Shown here: positions 35,901-43,791 of the stretch, one piece after another | Numbering within the stretch: position 1 is the stretch's first letter | Layout of the letters: every line of letters begins with the position of its first letter | Assembly: GCA_943788725.1 (NCBI GenBank) | Contig: CALSRJ010000001.1 | Span: 618,861 to 682,860, forward strand | DNA from: an uncultured Flavobacteriales bacterium | Lineage (GTDB): Bacteria > Bacteroidota > Bacteroidia > Flavobacteriales_G > Salibacteraceae | Direction of reading: 5' to 3' | DNA length: 64,000 nucleotides | Made by a program: the position numbers and the translations under genes | Notes under the pieces: model-generated | What the model saw: the letters and a program-made list of their open reading frames with translations, nothing else | Databases searched by the model: none | Told to the model about the DNA's origin: nothing

Positions 35901-36227
35901 ACCGTGAACACTCCCAAAGATGTGACGCTCATACAGGTGACCGAGTCGTACTTCCAAGTTGGCAACAACGAGAAAGGCATGGGGCTGGCCAAAATGCTTG
36001 GCGACAACTACATGGAGCACTTGCGCTACTACGCTTCATTGGATCGGAAGTACACCACTTCCGTGAACCGTGAAGTGAATCAAGCCTTTGCTGTAATTCA
36101 GCAACTTAAAAACCTGAGTAAGCGCTATAAAGTCACCGAAATGGACGAGTATATCGACCCGTTGGTGCAAGAAGCTGAAACGTACTATCAAACGCTGGTT
36201 GGAACGACACAGCAGCAACGTCAGTAA
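32952..36227 (+). CDS. DUF2723 membrane glycosyltransferase-like protein
   Basis: A 1091-residue protein. The N-terminal half has about 12 membrane helices. The first periplasmic loop holds ASFWDCGEYIATSYRLEVGH, the Asp-bearing DUF2723 signature that resembles the catalytic loop of protein O-mannosyltransferases. NQYPFQPRERDYAYAGSFYAFA follows between later helices. The C-terminal ~420 residues are soluble (FTNGDNDTFPLWYLQE, RPIYYANTMPKSSYFG) and end in helical TPR-like repeats. DUF2723 proteins have been tied to protein O-glycosylation in Bacteroidota, where the secreted proteome is widely glycosylated; which sugar is moved is not shown. A strong terminator follows. Confidence 0.88.
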   Translation: MNYKKWNNLLGWLVFAIAAFTYISTVEPTASFWDCGEYIATSYRLEVGHPPGAPTFLLVGRLFSMFAAPENVAYMVNLISALSSAFTILFLFWTITALAKKLFTLKTGEDELSKGDMVGTLGAAIIGSLAYTWSDTFWFSATEGEVYALSSLMTAISFWAILKWESKAHEPKADRWIILIAYLIGLSIGIHLLNLLAIPAIAYVIYFKKFKPNLKGMLIAGALGVVTLGGIQSVVIPGIVDWAAGFEFVMVNRFGLPFHLGSVIFMILLLGAIVYGIAYTIKTHRPVWNTALLSLLVIMIGYSSFVLILIRSNANTPIDENNPENLVNLLSYLNREQYGDFPLAYGQYFNSPLDRETPYLDGTPVYYPNQETGKYEISDDRKNSKPNYASEFKGVFPRMWSPKKNHVRAYKEWSDFKGKPIKFRDARGQTTTIRKPTFGENISYFMKYQVGWMYFRYFMWNFSGRQNDTQGHGNFMDGNWMTGVGFIDEAHVGNQAELPSYLEGQKARNFYLAIPLILGLLGMIFHFRSDSQTAWVVLLLFFFTGLAIVLYLNQYPFQPRERDYAYAGSFYAFAIWIGFGVLALYDAARNLTVKDLGMTIAYTAGGSIGLILVGTLFGGNTSFAYLMFYIAIVSSVLLAVMYGIGQVIKDQKLQAGLATVLCLSGPILMAKEGWDDHDRSNRYTARAIAKNYLDSCEKDAILFTNGDNDTFPLWYLQEVEGYRTDVRIVNLTLASTEWFIDMIRRQAYEGKPIQLSMEKDDYRQGTRDYVPIVERKKSDAHINVSDLVSFVLDEQNQEMFGQGQKMNYFPTRNFRVPVDSATVVSNGTVGPEYANRVVDAIEWEVGGQYVLKSELVMLDILANNNWERPIYYANTMPKSSYFGLEEYMQHEGFTYRLVPYKVKDDRNQFGYFGEVKTDIMYTNMMEEFAFGNMEDPGVFLDENNLRFVTNLRLNFSRLADALVKEGDNERAEAVLDKCMAMTVTVNTPKDVTLIQVTESYFQVGNNEKGMGLAKMLGDNYMEHLRYYASLDRKYTTSVNREVNQAFAVIQQLKNLSKRYKVTEMDEYIDPLVQEAETYYQTLVGTTQQQRQ

Positions 36228-36245
36228 GCACATCGCAATGATTTC

Positions 36246-36277
36246 AAAAAAAGGGCCGGATTACCGGCCCTTTTTTT
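36246..36277 (+). terminator. Intrinsic terminator after the DUF2723 gene
   Basis: AAAAAAAGGGCCGG-ATTA-CCGGCCCTTTTTTT forms a perfect stem of 12 or more pairs and is symmetric, so it can also end minus-strand transcripts. It lies 19 bp past the stop codon. The sequence 36280-36462 shows no gene or clear element. Confidence 0.95.
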
Positions 36278-36462
36278 GGCGTCATCTCGAAACCCTTTCG
36301 ATTAAAACCTCGTACGGACTATATATTCTGAAGTGAAAAATTACTTTTGAAGAGCAACATACCCTATTGTTAAATCATTAGAAAAATGAGCTTGACAATA
36401 GCTTTTTTTCCACTTGGTGTAGGCCTTGGGGTAAGTTTCATAACTGACCTAAAAGCTAACCT

Positions 36463-37899
36463 ATGTCTCGGTTGTCGGTCTTGAGTGAATTTGTGCGCGG
36501 ACAGATCTACTACAACCTTCCTGGAGACTATAAAGAAGGCATACTGGTATATGCGTTTGATGAGGATGGAAACACCGTAGACTCTACCTACACCGATGGA
36601 AAAGGAAACTTCACATTCAAGCGCCTCTCTCAATCCGAGAATTTCTCGATTCGAGTGATGGACGAGGACGATGAAGGATTGAAAGTAGCCCTGTTCAACT
36701 ATGATGGCTCGTTTAAAGGCCTGCTCTTCTTGGATGAAAACATGTCGTTCCAATATTCCAAGATCATCCTCGAAGCAGCATCAGAACTTGAAGGAGAGTA
36801 TGCCAAGGATCAAAGCCAGGGCCTATTGCGAGGTCAGATCTATCAAAAACTACCCGGAGACTATCACGAAGGATTAACCGTGTATGCATTTGATGCAGAT
36901 GGAAACCTCATCGACGTTGCTGAAGTAGATGAGGAGGGCAATTTTGAATTCACCAAACTGACCAAAGAACAAGACTACCTGTTCAAATTCTCTGAAGAAG
37001 ACACCGAATTCAACATTTCCTTGTTGGGCGCCGACGGAAAGGAATTCGACAAAGCCTACGCCACAGATGGGGAATGGAAGTACAGCAAGCTTCAATTAGA
37101 CCAATACAAACTGCGTGCACTAGCAGCAAAAGACGACGGCACAGGGAGCAATGCGATGGACGACTACTTGAAGTCCACACGGAAACCACTTCCTATGGTT
37201 GGAGAGAATACCATGTCGTACGGATTTAGAAGTGCAGAAATTTCTGAAGCAGATCAAGCTCACCTCGATGCGCTGGTGCAGGTATACGAGGACAACCCCC
37301 AAGCGGTCATATCCATCCAATCTTACAGCGACCCTGCGGAAAGTACCGGAAATGGCTCCTACAGCGCACTTCGCTCCGCCGCAATTGCTCAATACCTGCA
37401 TAGCAAAGGAGTTCCAGTCACAAACATGCAAGTCGCGAATTGGGAAGCACAAAAACAAATAGTAGATTGTTCGGTGCAGCCTTGCTCAGACGAAGAACGC
37501 AGCATGAATCGAAGGGCAAACGTCGAAATCCTCGCTCCCGAATTGATTCAACCAGCTCCAGATTTTGTTTTTGAGTACAATTTCAATCAATGGCGATTGG
37601 ATCAAAATGCAGAAAATGTCGCTTTCCATTTGCTAAAAACACTCAAGGAAAATAGCGGTTCAGAAGTGCGTATCGAAGGATTTACAGACACCTGGGGCTC
37701 GTTCTCGAGCAACGATCGTATTTCAGAATTAAGGGCCAAAAACCTACAAAACCTTCTGATTTCCAAAGGCGTAGACGAAAGCAAAATCACCATGGAAAGC
37801 CATGGGGAGATCATACCGACTGGAGATTGCATTCTCTTTTATCCATGTCCAGTGAGTGCCAGAACACAGAACCACAGGGTTGAAGTCAGGCTCAAGTGA
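36463..37899 (+). CDS. OmpA-family protein without signal peptide, tandem domains
   Basis: A 478-residue protein starting MSRLSVLSEFVRGQIYYNL, with no signal sequence. In-frame stops lie just upstream (36445 and 36454), so no longer frame exists. Two ~115-residue repeats (~11-105 and ~125-220) share GQIY-LPGDY-EG-VYAFD-DGN-D and GNF-F-KL. Two OmpA-like domains follow: one at ~250-355 with IQSYSDP and NRRANVEIL, one at ~365-478 with IEGFTDTWGS and NHRVEVRL. OmpA domains bind peptidoglycan in the periplasm, which requires export, so a lost 5' part is suspected. The repeats match a segment of the PD40/OmpA protein at 45213, suggesting it is the tail of such a protein. Confidence 0.75.
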   Translation: MSRLSVLSEFVRGQIYYNLPGDYKEGILVYAFDEDGNTVDSTYTDGKGNFTFKRLSQSENFSIRVMDEDDEGLKVALFNYDGSFKGLLFLDENMSFQYSKIILEAASELEGEYAKDQSQGLLRGQIYQKLPGDYHEGLTVYAFDADGNLIDVAEVDEEGNFEFTKLTKEQDYLFKFSEEDTEFNISLLGADGKEFDKAYATDGEWKYSKLQLDQYKLRALAAKDDGTGSNAMDDYLKSTRKPLPMVGENTMSYGFRSAEISEADQAHLDALVQVYEDNPQAVISIQSYSDPAESTGNGSYSALRSAAIAQYLHSKGVPVTNMQVANWEAQKQIVDCSVQPCSDEERSMNRRANVEILAPELIQPAPDFVFEYNFNQWRLDQNAENVAFHLLKTLKENSGSEVRIEGFTDTWGSFSSNDRISELRAKNLQNLLISKGVDESKITMESHGEIIPTGDCILFYPCPVSARTQNHRVEVRLK

Positions 37900-37989
37900 T
37901 TTGCCTTAGCGCAGAAACTTTTCATAGTCTACTTAAAATATTCATAAATTGGCGCCTCGACAACGTGTTAGGACGGTTGCTTTAACGCC

Positions 37990-37997
37990 TACCTTTG
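37990..37997 (+). promoter_or_regulatory. Candidate -7 box of the DUF4154-TPR-SpoIIE operon
   Basis: TACCTTTG matches TAnnTTTG exactly, 13 bp before GTG 38011. A TTG lies at 37977 but too close for a standard -33 box. Confidence 0.5.
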
Positions 37998-38010
37998 CAC
38001 CGACTCTATT

Positions 38011-38544
38011 GTGAAGAAGTTATTCCTGCTGATATCGATCGTATTTGGATTGACATTGATGTCTTATGGACAGACGTCGATGAACACGATGAACACGCGT
38101 GCGAAATTCAAATCGATGTACATCCTGAACTTTACGAAGTACACGGAATGGCCAGCGGCGTATAAGCAAGGTGATTTTGTGATAGGCGTTGTCAATGACG
38201 ACGACCTCGCAAAGAACTTGGAAGCCATTTCCAAGACCAAAAAAATCAATAGCCAGAACCTCATTGTAAAGCGTTTCGCGAGTGCGGACCAAGTGACCAA
38301 GTGTCACCTGATCTATATCGCTGGTAAATCTGCTGGCGAAGTAGAACCCTACGCTGAGAAATCACGACAATTCAATTGCCTCATTGTAACCGAAGGAAAT
38401 GGAATGATCAACGGCATTGCCGCGATCAATTTCGTTGTGGTAGGGGCACAATTAAAATATGAAATGAATAAGGCCCTGTTCAAATCGCAGGACCTTATCG
38501 TTAGTAACACGTTAGAAAATTTAGCAACGAAAGTGATTAATTAA
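38011..38544 (+). CDS. DUF4154 (YfiR-like) periplasmic protein
   Basis: A 177-residue exported protein starting at GTG 38011 with signal peptide MKKLFLLISIVFGLTLMSYG. It matches DUF4154/YfiR: KSMYILNFTKYTEWPA near residue 35, FVIGVVNDDDLAKNL, CHLIYIAGKS, LIVTEGNGMINGIAAINFV and KALFKSQDLIVSN at the end. In Pseudomonas, YfiR is a periplasmic inhibitor of the cyclase YfiN. Here it heads a three-gene operon with a TPR protein (4-bp gap) and a membrane SpoIIE phosphatase, with no cyclase in view, so it may sense an envelope signal for the phosphatase. That role is inference. Confidence 0.88.
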   Translation: MKKLFLLISIVFGLTLMSYGQTSMNTMNTRAKFKSMYILNFTKYTEWPAAYKQGDFVIGVVNDDDLAKNLEAISKTKKINSQNLIVKRFASADQVTKCHLIYIAGKSAGEVEPYAEKSRQFNCLIVTEGNGMINGIAAINFVVVGAQLKYEMNKALFKSQDLIVSNTLENLATKVIN

Positions 38545-38548
38545 CCAA

Positions 38549-39451
38549 ATGAAACGACTCGTAATCATAGCGGTTGTCTTGTTCATGATGATACCAGGAG
38601 GGCTAAGGGCTCAGCTCGATCCGGTGTCTTTAGCGCTGCGTGCGTATCAGAACAAAGACTTACCCAAAGCAAGGGAGCTCATTGAAATTGCCGTAGGCGA
38701 TGACAATTTTAATGGAATCACCAAGACTTGGTATTTCCGTGGTTATATCTACAAAGACCTTTTCAAGGAGTCGAAGGACGTCAAGATCAAAAAGGAATCT
38801 TTTGGATACCGCGAAGATGCAATCGAGTCATATATGAAAGCCGTCGCTCTCGAGCCCCAAGGAGAGTTAGTTGAAGACTGCTTTAATTCATTGAAATATT
38901 TGTCATCGACGTTGTACAATGATGCAGCGTTCGCTCTCGACTCTAACAACTTCACGACTGCCCAGGAGTTGTTTGATCGCTATAAGGAGATCATCGCCAT
39001 GACAAATCCTGATATGGATATGACGCCGCGTACGATAGAGTTTAACCTCTACAAAGCGTCTAAATACTCACAGCTCTTCGACAATCCTCGAGAAGGATAC
39101 GACAAAGAAGAAATGGGACAACAGGTTATCGCTGTCTATAAAAAAGTGCTTAACCTGGATAGCAACAACATCAGTGCGAACTACAACATGGCTATTCACT
39201 TCTATAACCAAGGAGTAAATATCATCGAGAACATGGATTATGAGCAAGACTTTGAAACGCTTTTTATGATCCAAGCGCAGGTGATGGACCTATTTGGCGC
39301 GGCGCTGCCATACATGAAGAAAGCTTATAAACTCAATCCTTACAGAAAGGAAACGCTGGTAGGACTTTCCGGTATCTACTATGGTCTCAATGATATTGAG
39401 ACTTCGGAGAGGTATCAGCAAGAGTTGAAGAAGTTGGACAGCAACCAATAA
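38549..39451 (+). CDS. Exported TPR protein
   Basis: A 300-residue protein with signal peptide MKRLVIIAVVLFMMIPGGLRAQ and helical repeats of the TPR type throughout: ALRAYQNKDLPKARELI (~28), WYFRGYIYKDL, AIESYMKAVALEPQG (~90), NYNMAIHFYNQG and AALPYMKKAYKLNP (~250). It would act in the periplasm as a protein-binding scaffold. It sits between the DUF4154 gene (4-bp gap) and the SpoIIE phosphatase (adjacent), which suggests it links the periplasmic sensor to the membrane phosphatase. Confidence 0.85.
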   Translation: MKRLVIIAVVLFMMIPGGLRAQLDPVSLALRAYQNKDLPKARELIEIAVGDDNFNGITKTWYFRGYIYKDLFKESKDVKIKKESFGYREDAIESYMKAVALEPQGELVEDCFNSLKYLSSTLYNDAAFALDSNNFTTAQELFDRYKEIIAMTNPDMDMTPRTIEFNLYKASKYSQLFDNPREGYDKEEMGQQVIAVYKKVLNLDSNNISANYNMAIHFYNQGVNIIENMDYEQDFETLFMIQAQVMDLFGAALPYMKKAYKLNPYRKETLVGLSGIYYGLNDIETSERYQQELKKLDSNQ

Positions 39452-39463
39452 GTGCAGATCAAT

Positions 39464-41257
39464 ATGTTCTCACATTTCAGTATTGGACGGAAGATCAGTT
39501 TAGGCTTTGCGGTAGTGATCCTCTCTACGATTGTGGCATTCTATATTACGAACCGAACGTTCGTCAATAGCCAGAAAATCAACGAGGAGATTACCAATAA
39601 CCATACTCCTTCCATCGCGAAACTTGAAGAGCTCAAGTTGATGATCGTACGATCAAAAATGCTCATCAATAACTGGGTATACCTGTCAAGTCCTCCCGAA
39701 AATGAAGACAAGGTGGCACTTAATCGTCTCACCATTTCAGAGTACCCTAAGCTCAAGATCGATATTGAAACGCTTGCCAAACAATGGCAAGACAGCACGA
39801 AGGCCAGTCTGGCGCCTCTCTTCGAAAACATTGAAATGCTTTGGTCAAACCATGATATCGTGAAGCAAACGCTCAGCGGTATGGAGTCGTACAATGACCC
39901 TTTCAATCAGTTCACGGCTAATTCGATGGTAGAAGATGGAGGAGACATCTACCTTTTGACGGATGATATTTTGACCATGCTCAACGTACTCATCGATCAG
40001 AAAAAGAATACCACTGAAATCATTACAGCAGAGATGATTGACTCCTTTCAAGGAGTACGCATGCTGATTAAAAACCTAGGAATCGGCCTCACGATAGCGG
40101 GCGTCATCATTGCATTCTTGACCACAAGAACGATCGTTTCGCCGGTTCGTAAGCTCCGATTAATCCTGTTAGATCTATCCAAGGGTATCTTCCCGAAAAG
40201 CTGGATCAACACCAGAGGTGATGAGATCGGTGAAATGGCGAATGCACTGGAAACCGTTGTAGCTGGACTTCAAAGCACGAAAGACTTCGCGATTGCCGTG
40301 GGTTCTGGTGGATACAATACAGAGTACACTCCCCTCTCCGACCAGGATGAACTAGGGCAATCACTCTTGGTGATGCGCAAGAACCTCAAGGAGTACAGCG
40401 AGGACATGGAAGAAAAAGTACGCGAAAGAACAGCCGAGGTCGTACGTCAAAAAGAAGAAATCGAGAAGCAGAGCGAGCAGATCGCCGAACTTTACGAGCA
40501 GGTAAAAGACAGTATCCTCTACGCCAAGCGCATCCAAGAGGCCATCTTGCCCTCTCGAGAAGAAATCAATGCTTCGTTGCAAAATAGCATGGTTCTTTTC
40601 CGACCAAAAGACATCGTGAGTGGCGACTTTTATTGGTTTACGGAGAAGCCAGACCGCGTTATCATCGCTGCTGCTGACTGCACTGGGCACGGAGTACCCG
40701 GAGCCCTCATGTCGATGATCGGATCCTCGTTGCTCAACGAGATCGTGAATGAAAAAGGGATCACGCAGCCCAACGAAATTTTGCTTGCGCTCAAGCATGG
40801 CGTCATCAAGGCGCTGAATAAGCACCCATCTTCCGACCAGACGAAGGATGGTATGGACATCGGTATTTGCTCCATTCCTAAGAAAGGGAATAAAATCGAT
40901 TTCGCAGGTGCCAACAATCCATTATGGATGGTCCGCGACGGCGAAATCATCGACTTCCGTGGCGACCGTCAACCGGTTGGTATTTACGGTGACAACCTCG
41001 ACACACCTTACACTAATCACACCATAGACATTCAGGATGGCGATAGCGTGTATATCTTCTCCGATGGCTACGCGGATCAGTTCGGCGGACCTAGAGGCAA
41101 GAAATTCAAGTACAGCCAATTCAAAAAGCTGTTGGTGCAGATCAACAATGAAACGATGGAGAGCCAGCGTGACACTTTGAATACCCGCATCGAAGAATGG
41201 ATGGGAGATCAGGAAGAGCAGATCGACGACATCCTTGTCGTAGGCATCCGCTTCTAG
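39464..41257 (+). CDS. Membrane PP2C-type phosphatase: sensor, HAMP, SpoIIE domain
   Basis: A ~597-residue protein; I choose ATG 39464 (MFSHFSIGRKISLGF) over GTG 39452, which directly follows the TPR stop. Helix 1 (~11-30) and helix 2 (~200-222) enclose a four-helix-bundle sensor in the periplasm. A HAMP region follows (~223-275; IVSPVRKLRLILLDL), then a coiled coil (~310-355, VRERTAEVVRQKEEIEKQ), then the SpoIIE/PP2C domain to the end. Metal-site motifs are VSGDFYWF, AAADCTGHGVPGALMS, FAGANNPLW and IFSDGYADQFGG. SpoIIE-type phosphatases usually act on anti-sigma-factor antagonists; none is encoded in this window. Confidence 0.92.
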   Translation: MFSHFSIGRKISLGFAVVILSTIVAFYITNRTFVNSQKINEEITNNHTPSIAKLEELKLMIVRSKMLINNWVYLSSPPENEDKVALNRLTISEYPKLKIDIETLAKQWQDSTKASLAPLFENIEMLWSNHDIVKQTLSGMESYNDPFNQFTANSMVEDGGDIYLLTDDILTMLNVLIDQKKNTTEIITAEMIDSFQGVRMLIKNLGIGLTIAGVIIAFLTTRTIVSPVRKLRLILLDLSKGIFPKSWINTRGDEIGEMANALETVVAGLQSTKDFAIAVGSGGYNTEYTPLSDQDELGQSLLVMRKNLKEYSEDMEEKVRERTAEVVRQKEEIEKQSEQIAELYEQVKDSILYAKRIQEAILPSREEINASLQNSMVLFRPKDIVSGDFYWFTEKPDRVIIAAADCTGHGVPGALMSMIGSSLLNEIVNEKGITQPNEILLALKHGVIKALNKHPSSDQTKDGMDIGICSIPKKGNKIDFAGANNPLWMVRDGEIIDFRGDRQPVGIYGDNLDTPYTNHTIDIQDGDSVYIFSDGYADQFGGPRGKKFKYSQFKKLLVQINNETMESQRDTLNTRIEEWMGDQEEQIDDILVVGIRF

Positions 41258-41280
41258 TTAGCCGTTATTCAGCCAATTAT

Positions 41281-43692
41281 TTACAGTTCGATGATCAGTC
41301 CGATCGAAGGCAATAGCGTGCCTGAGAAGTTGGATACTTCCTTCATTAGGTAGCGAGAATGATCATTCGGGTCGTCCAAAGCAATTCCATTGTCATCGCG
41401 CTCTACCGTAATGAACGGAGCCAGCGGCGCCTGATAGTTGTATGCGTTCTGAACATCCATGTATACATTCAATGACCATTTGTTGAAGTAGAATCGCTTG
41501 TCCAGGCGAACATCCAATTGGTGAACCGCCCCGTTGCGCTCCGCGTTCAGTTGGTCGTAGTCAAACAAGCCTACGCCACGCACATCCCAAGTAGATCGTA
41601 CAGATGAAAGTTCCGTGTCAAACGGAGTGTAGGGCGCCCCTCCTAAGTACCTGAAGCGCACACCTACTTCCCAATCACCTTTGAATTTCTTCCCCCCTGT
41701 CAAGGTTAGTATATTCCCATTGTCCCATGCAGATGGCAGAAAGGTGCCATTCTTGTCTTGAAACTCGCTCACGACCCATGTATAGGCCACAATTCCATAG
41801 AACCCCTTAAACAACTTCTGTTGGGCTAAGAATTCAACCCCATAGGCCCGTCCATCTGAAGAAGAAGTAACGGGTTCATTTCCAATCACGCCAAAATCAC
41901 TGCCAAGGTTGGCCAATGAAATGCTGTCGCGTAAAAGGAATGGATAGTTCGAATACGCCTTATAAAATCCCTCTATCGTAATCTTCGTGTTCGTTCCAGG
42001 CAGGTATTCCAATCCCAAAACCGCATGATCGCAGCCTATGTAGGTGACGCCGCTACCCTTATTTACAAGCCTGTCCTCGCTGTCGCGGTAGCCCAGTACC
42101 GTATAAGGAGGTAATTGATAGAATCGTCCCAGGCTCGCATTGACACTCCAACGTGGCGCCAATGTATAAGAAGCAGCCAGTCGAGGTGAAAGCTGATCAA
42201 GTGGATTCAACATCTCCTCATCGAAATCGCTGAAATCCGTTCTCAATCCCAAGGAAAGTTTCAGTCGCTCATTATACAACCCCTTAGAAAGCTGAGAGAA
42301 TACCGAGTATTTGTTGAGGTTGAGTCTTGAGTCGAAATCGATGATCAAGTCTTGACCATCGGTAGTAACGATTTTATTATACGTAGCATTGGTATACAAG
42401 GCGCTCTCATAGCCCACACCTACATTCCATTTCCATCCTTTGTCTCTCCAGGTATGCTCCAAACGCAGTTTGTTCTCAATCTCTTGGCTCTGGTAGTCCA
42501 GTATTTTGTTCGCCTCCACTGACGCATCGTTGTCTTGGTACTTGATGGCAGTATTGTTTAGATGGTTGCGACTTACAACCACCTGTTGAAAGCTCTTATC
42601 CCCAAAGTGCTTGTAGCTTGCGCCGAGGGTGTAATTCCACTGTTCATTGGAGGCAATGTTTCCGAGGATATACCGGTTTCGCTCAAGCGTCTCGGCATCC
42701 TCTACTCCGTCGTTGGCGCCTTGGTTCAGTTCAAATTGATCCAATGCACCTAGGCCGATGAAGGATATCTCATTCTTAGCGTTGATCTGCGTTTTAACCT
42801 TGAACTGACTGTCGTTATAAATAGGCAGGAAAGGCAGTTTTAAGACACTAAACAGAAACTGCAAATACGAGCGTCGAACAGAGAAAATATAGGTGGTCTT
42901 TTTACCCAAAGGACCATCGAGGGTCAAGCCATAGTCCGAGCTACCCACCGTAAAGTTCGCCTTGATACCCTCCGGGTTTCCATCTTTTTGAGAGAAATCA
43001 AATACAGAGCTTAACGCATTGCCTCGATTAGCTGGGAAAGCTCCCGAATAAAATTCCACCTCATTGATGAAATTCACATTGATAAGTCCTACTGGACCGC
43101 CAGAAGCCCCTTGCGTAGCAAAGTGGTTGATATTGGGCACTTCCACGCCATCCAAATAAAATCGATTTTCATTCGGAGCACCTCCACGGATGATAATGTC
43201 ATTTCGAAATGAAGGTGAGGAAGCTACACCAGGCAAGGATTGGATTACCCGACTGATGTCACGGTTACCTCCCGGATTCCTTTCAATCTCTGAAACACCG
43301 ATGGTGCGCATTGAAACAGGCGCCTCTTCCTTCTTGCTAAAGGGGGATGCCACGATTTCAACCGCGTCAAGCAGCTGGGCATCCTCCGACATCTCAATGT
43401 TCACATAAACAGGACGGTTATTAAACGTCTGAATCTCATAGACTGTCGACTTACTGAATCCGAGAGAAGAAGCCTCAAGGTTGTAGAGTTTTGGCTCCAA
43501 ACCCGTGATCTCATAATTGCCATCGAGGTCAGTCGAAGCTCCAAGCGTAGTTCCTTGAATGACAACATTCGCAAATGGAATTGGATCGTTATTGATCGGA
43601 TTAAAGACCTTGCCTTTGATGACTCCGTTTTGTGCGAAAGCACTGAGAGCAAAAGAAAGTACAAGTGAAATGGTGGTGATGGTCGTTCTCAT
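41281..43692 (-). CDS. TonB-dependent outer-membrane receptor
   Basis: A ~803-residue receptor. ATG 43692 gives MRTTITTISLVLSFALSAFA, a signal peptide; the open frame to 43788 adds a basic head. Domains: carboxypeptidase-regulatory-like beta domain ~24-105 (GVIKGKVFNPINNDPIPFANV), plug ~120-230 (VIQSLPGVASSPSF, IIRGGAPNENRFYLDGVEVPN), then a 22-strand barrel ending FSGTLLPSIGLIIEL. It imports a ligand across the outer membrane using TonB energy. There is no SusD partner next to it, so it is probably not a classic glycan utilisation pair. It converges with the SpoIIE phosphatase gene. Confidence 0.92.
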   Translation of the reverse strand: MRTTITTISLVLSFALSAFAQNGVIKGKVFNPINNDPIPFANVVIQGTTLGASTDLDGNYEITGLEPKLYNLEASSLGFSKSTVYEIQTFNNRPVYVNIEMSEDAQLLDAVEIVASPFSKKEEAPVSMRTIGVSEIERNPGGNRDISRVIQSLPGVASSPSFRNDIIIRGGAPNENRFYLDGVEVPNINHFATQGASGGPVGLINVNFINEVEFYSGAFPANRGNALSSVFDFSQKDGNPEGIKANFTVGSSDYGLTLDGPLGKKTTYIFSVRRSYLQFLFSVLKLPFLPIYNDSQFKVKTQINAKNEISFIGLGALDQFELNQGANDGVEDAETLERNRYILGNIASNEQWNYTLGASYKHFGDKSFQQVVVSRNHLNNTAIKYQDNDASVEANKILDYQSQEIENKLRLEHTWRDKGWKWNVGVGYESALYTNATYNKIVTTDGQDLIIDFDSRLNLNKYSVFSQLSKGLYNERLKLSLGLRTDFSDFDEEMLNPLDQLSPRLAASYTLAPRWSVNASLGRFYQLPPYTVLGYRDSEDRLVNKGSGVTYIGCDHAVLGLEYLPGTNTKITIEGFYKAYSNYPFLLRDSISLANLGSDFGVIGNEPVTSSSDGRAYGVEFLAQQKLFKGFYGIVAYTWVVSEFQDKNGTFLPSAWDNGNILTLTGGKKFKGDWEVGVRFRYLGGAPYTPFDTELSSVRSTWDVRGVGLFDYDQLNAERNGAVHQLDVRLDKRFYFNKWSLNVYMDVQNAYNYQAPLAPFITVERDDNGIALDDPNDHSRYLMKEVSNFSGTLLPSIGLIIEL

Positions 43693-43740
43693 ACGAGGCA
43701 AAGGAACAACGATTCGCTTGTTTTGTTCACGCAATTCTGC

Positions 43741-43771
43741 TTTTTGCCTTGCTGAGTTTAATGTAAGTTTG
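43741..43771 (+). promoter_or_regulatory. Promoter of the E2 acyltransferase gene
   Basis: TTTTTG at 43741-43746 and TAAGTTTG at 43764-43771 are separated by 17 bp, fitting the Bacteroidota -33/-7 promoter well. The -7 box is 20 bp before ATG 43792. Confidence 0.65.
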
Positions 43772-43791
43772 CAGCCCGAAAAATTCACGAC

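Noticed and set aside
36370-36753. Minus-strand open frame over the start of the OmpA-type gene
   Set aside because: It lacks domains and runs antisense to the repeat-bearing OmpA frame, whose coding pattern is clear.
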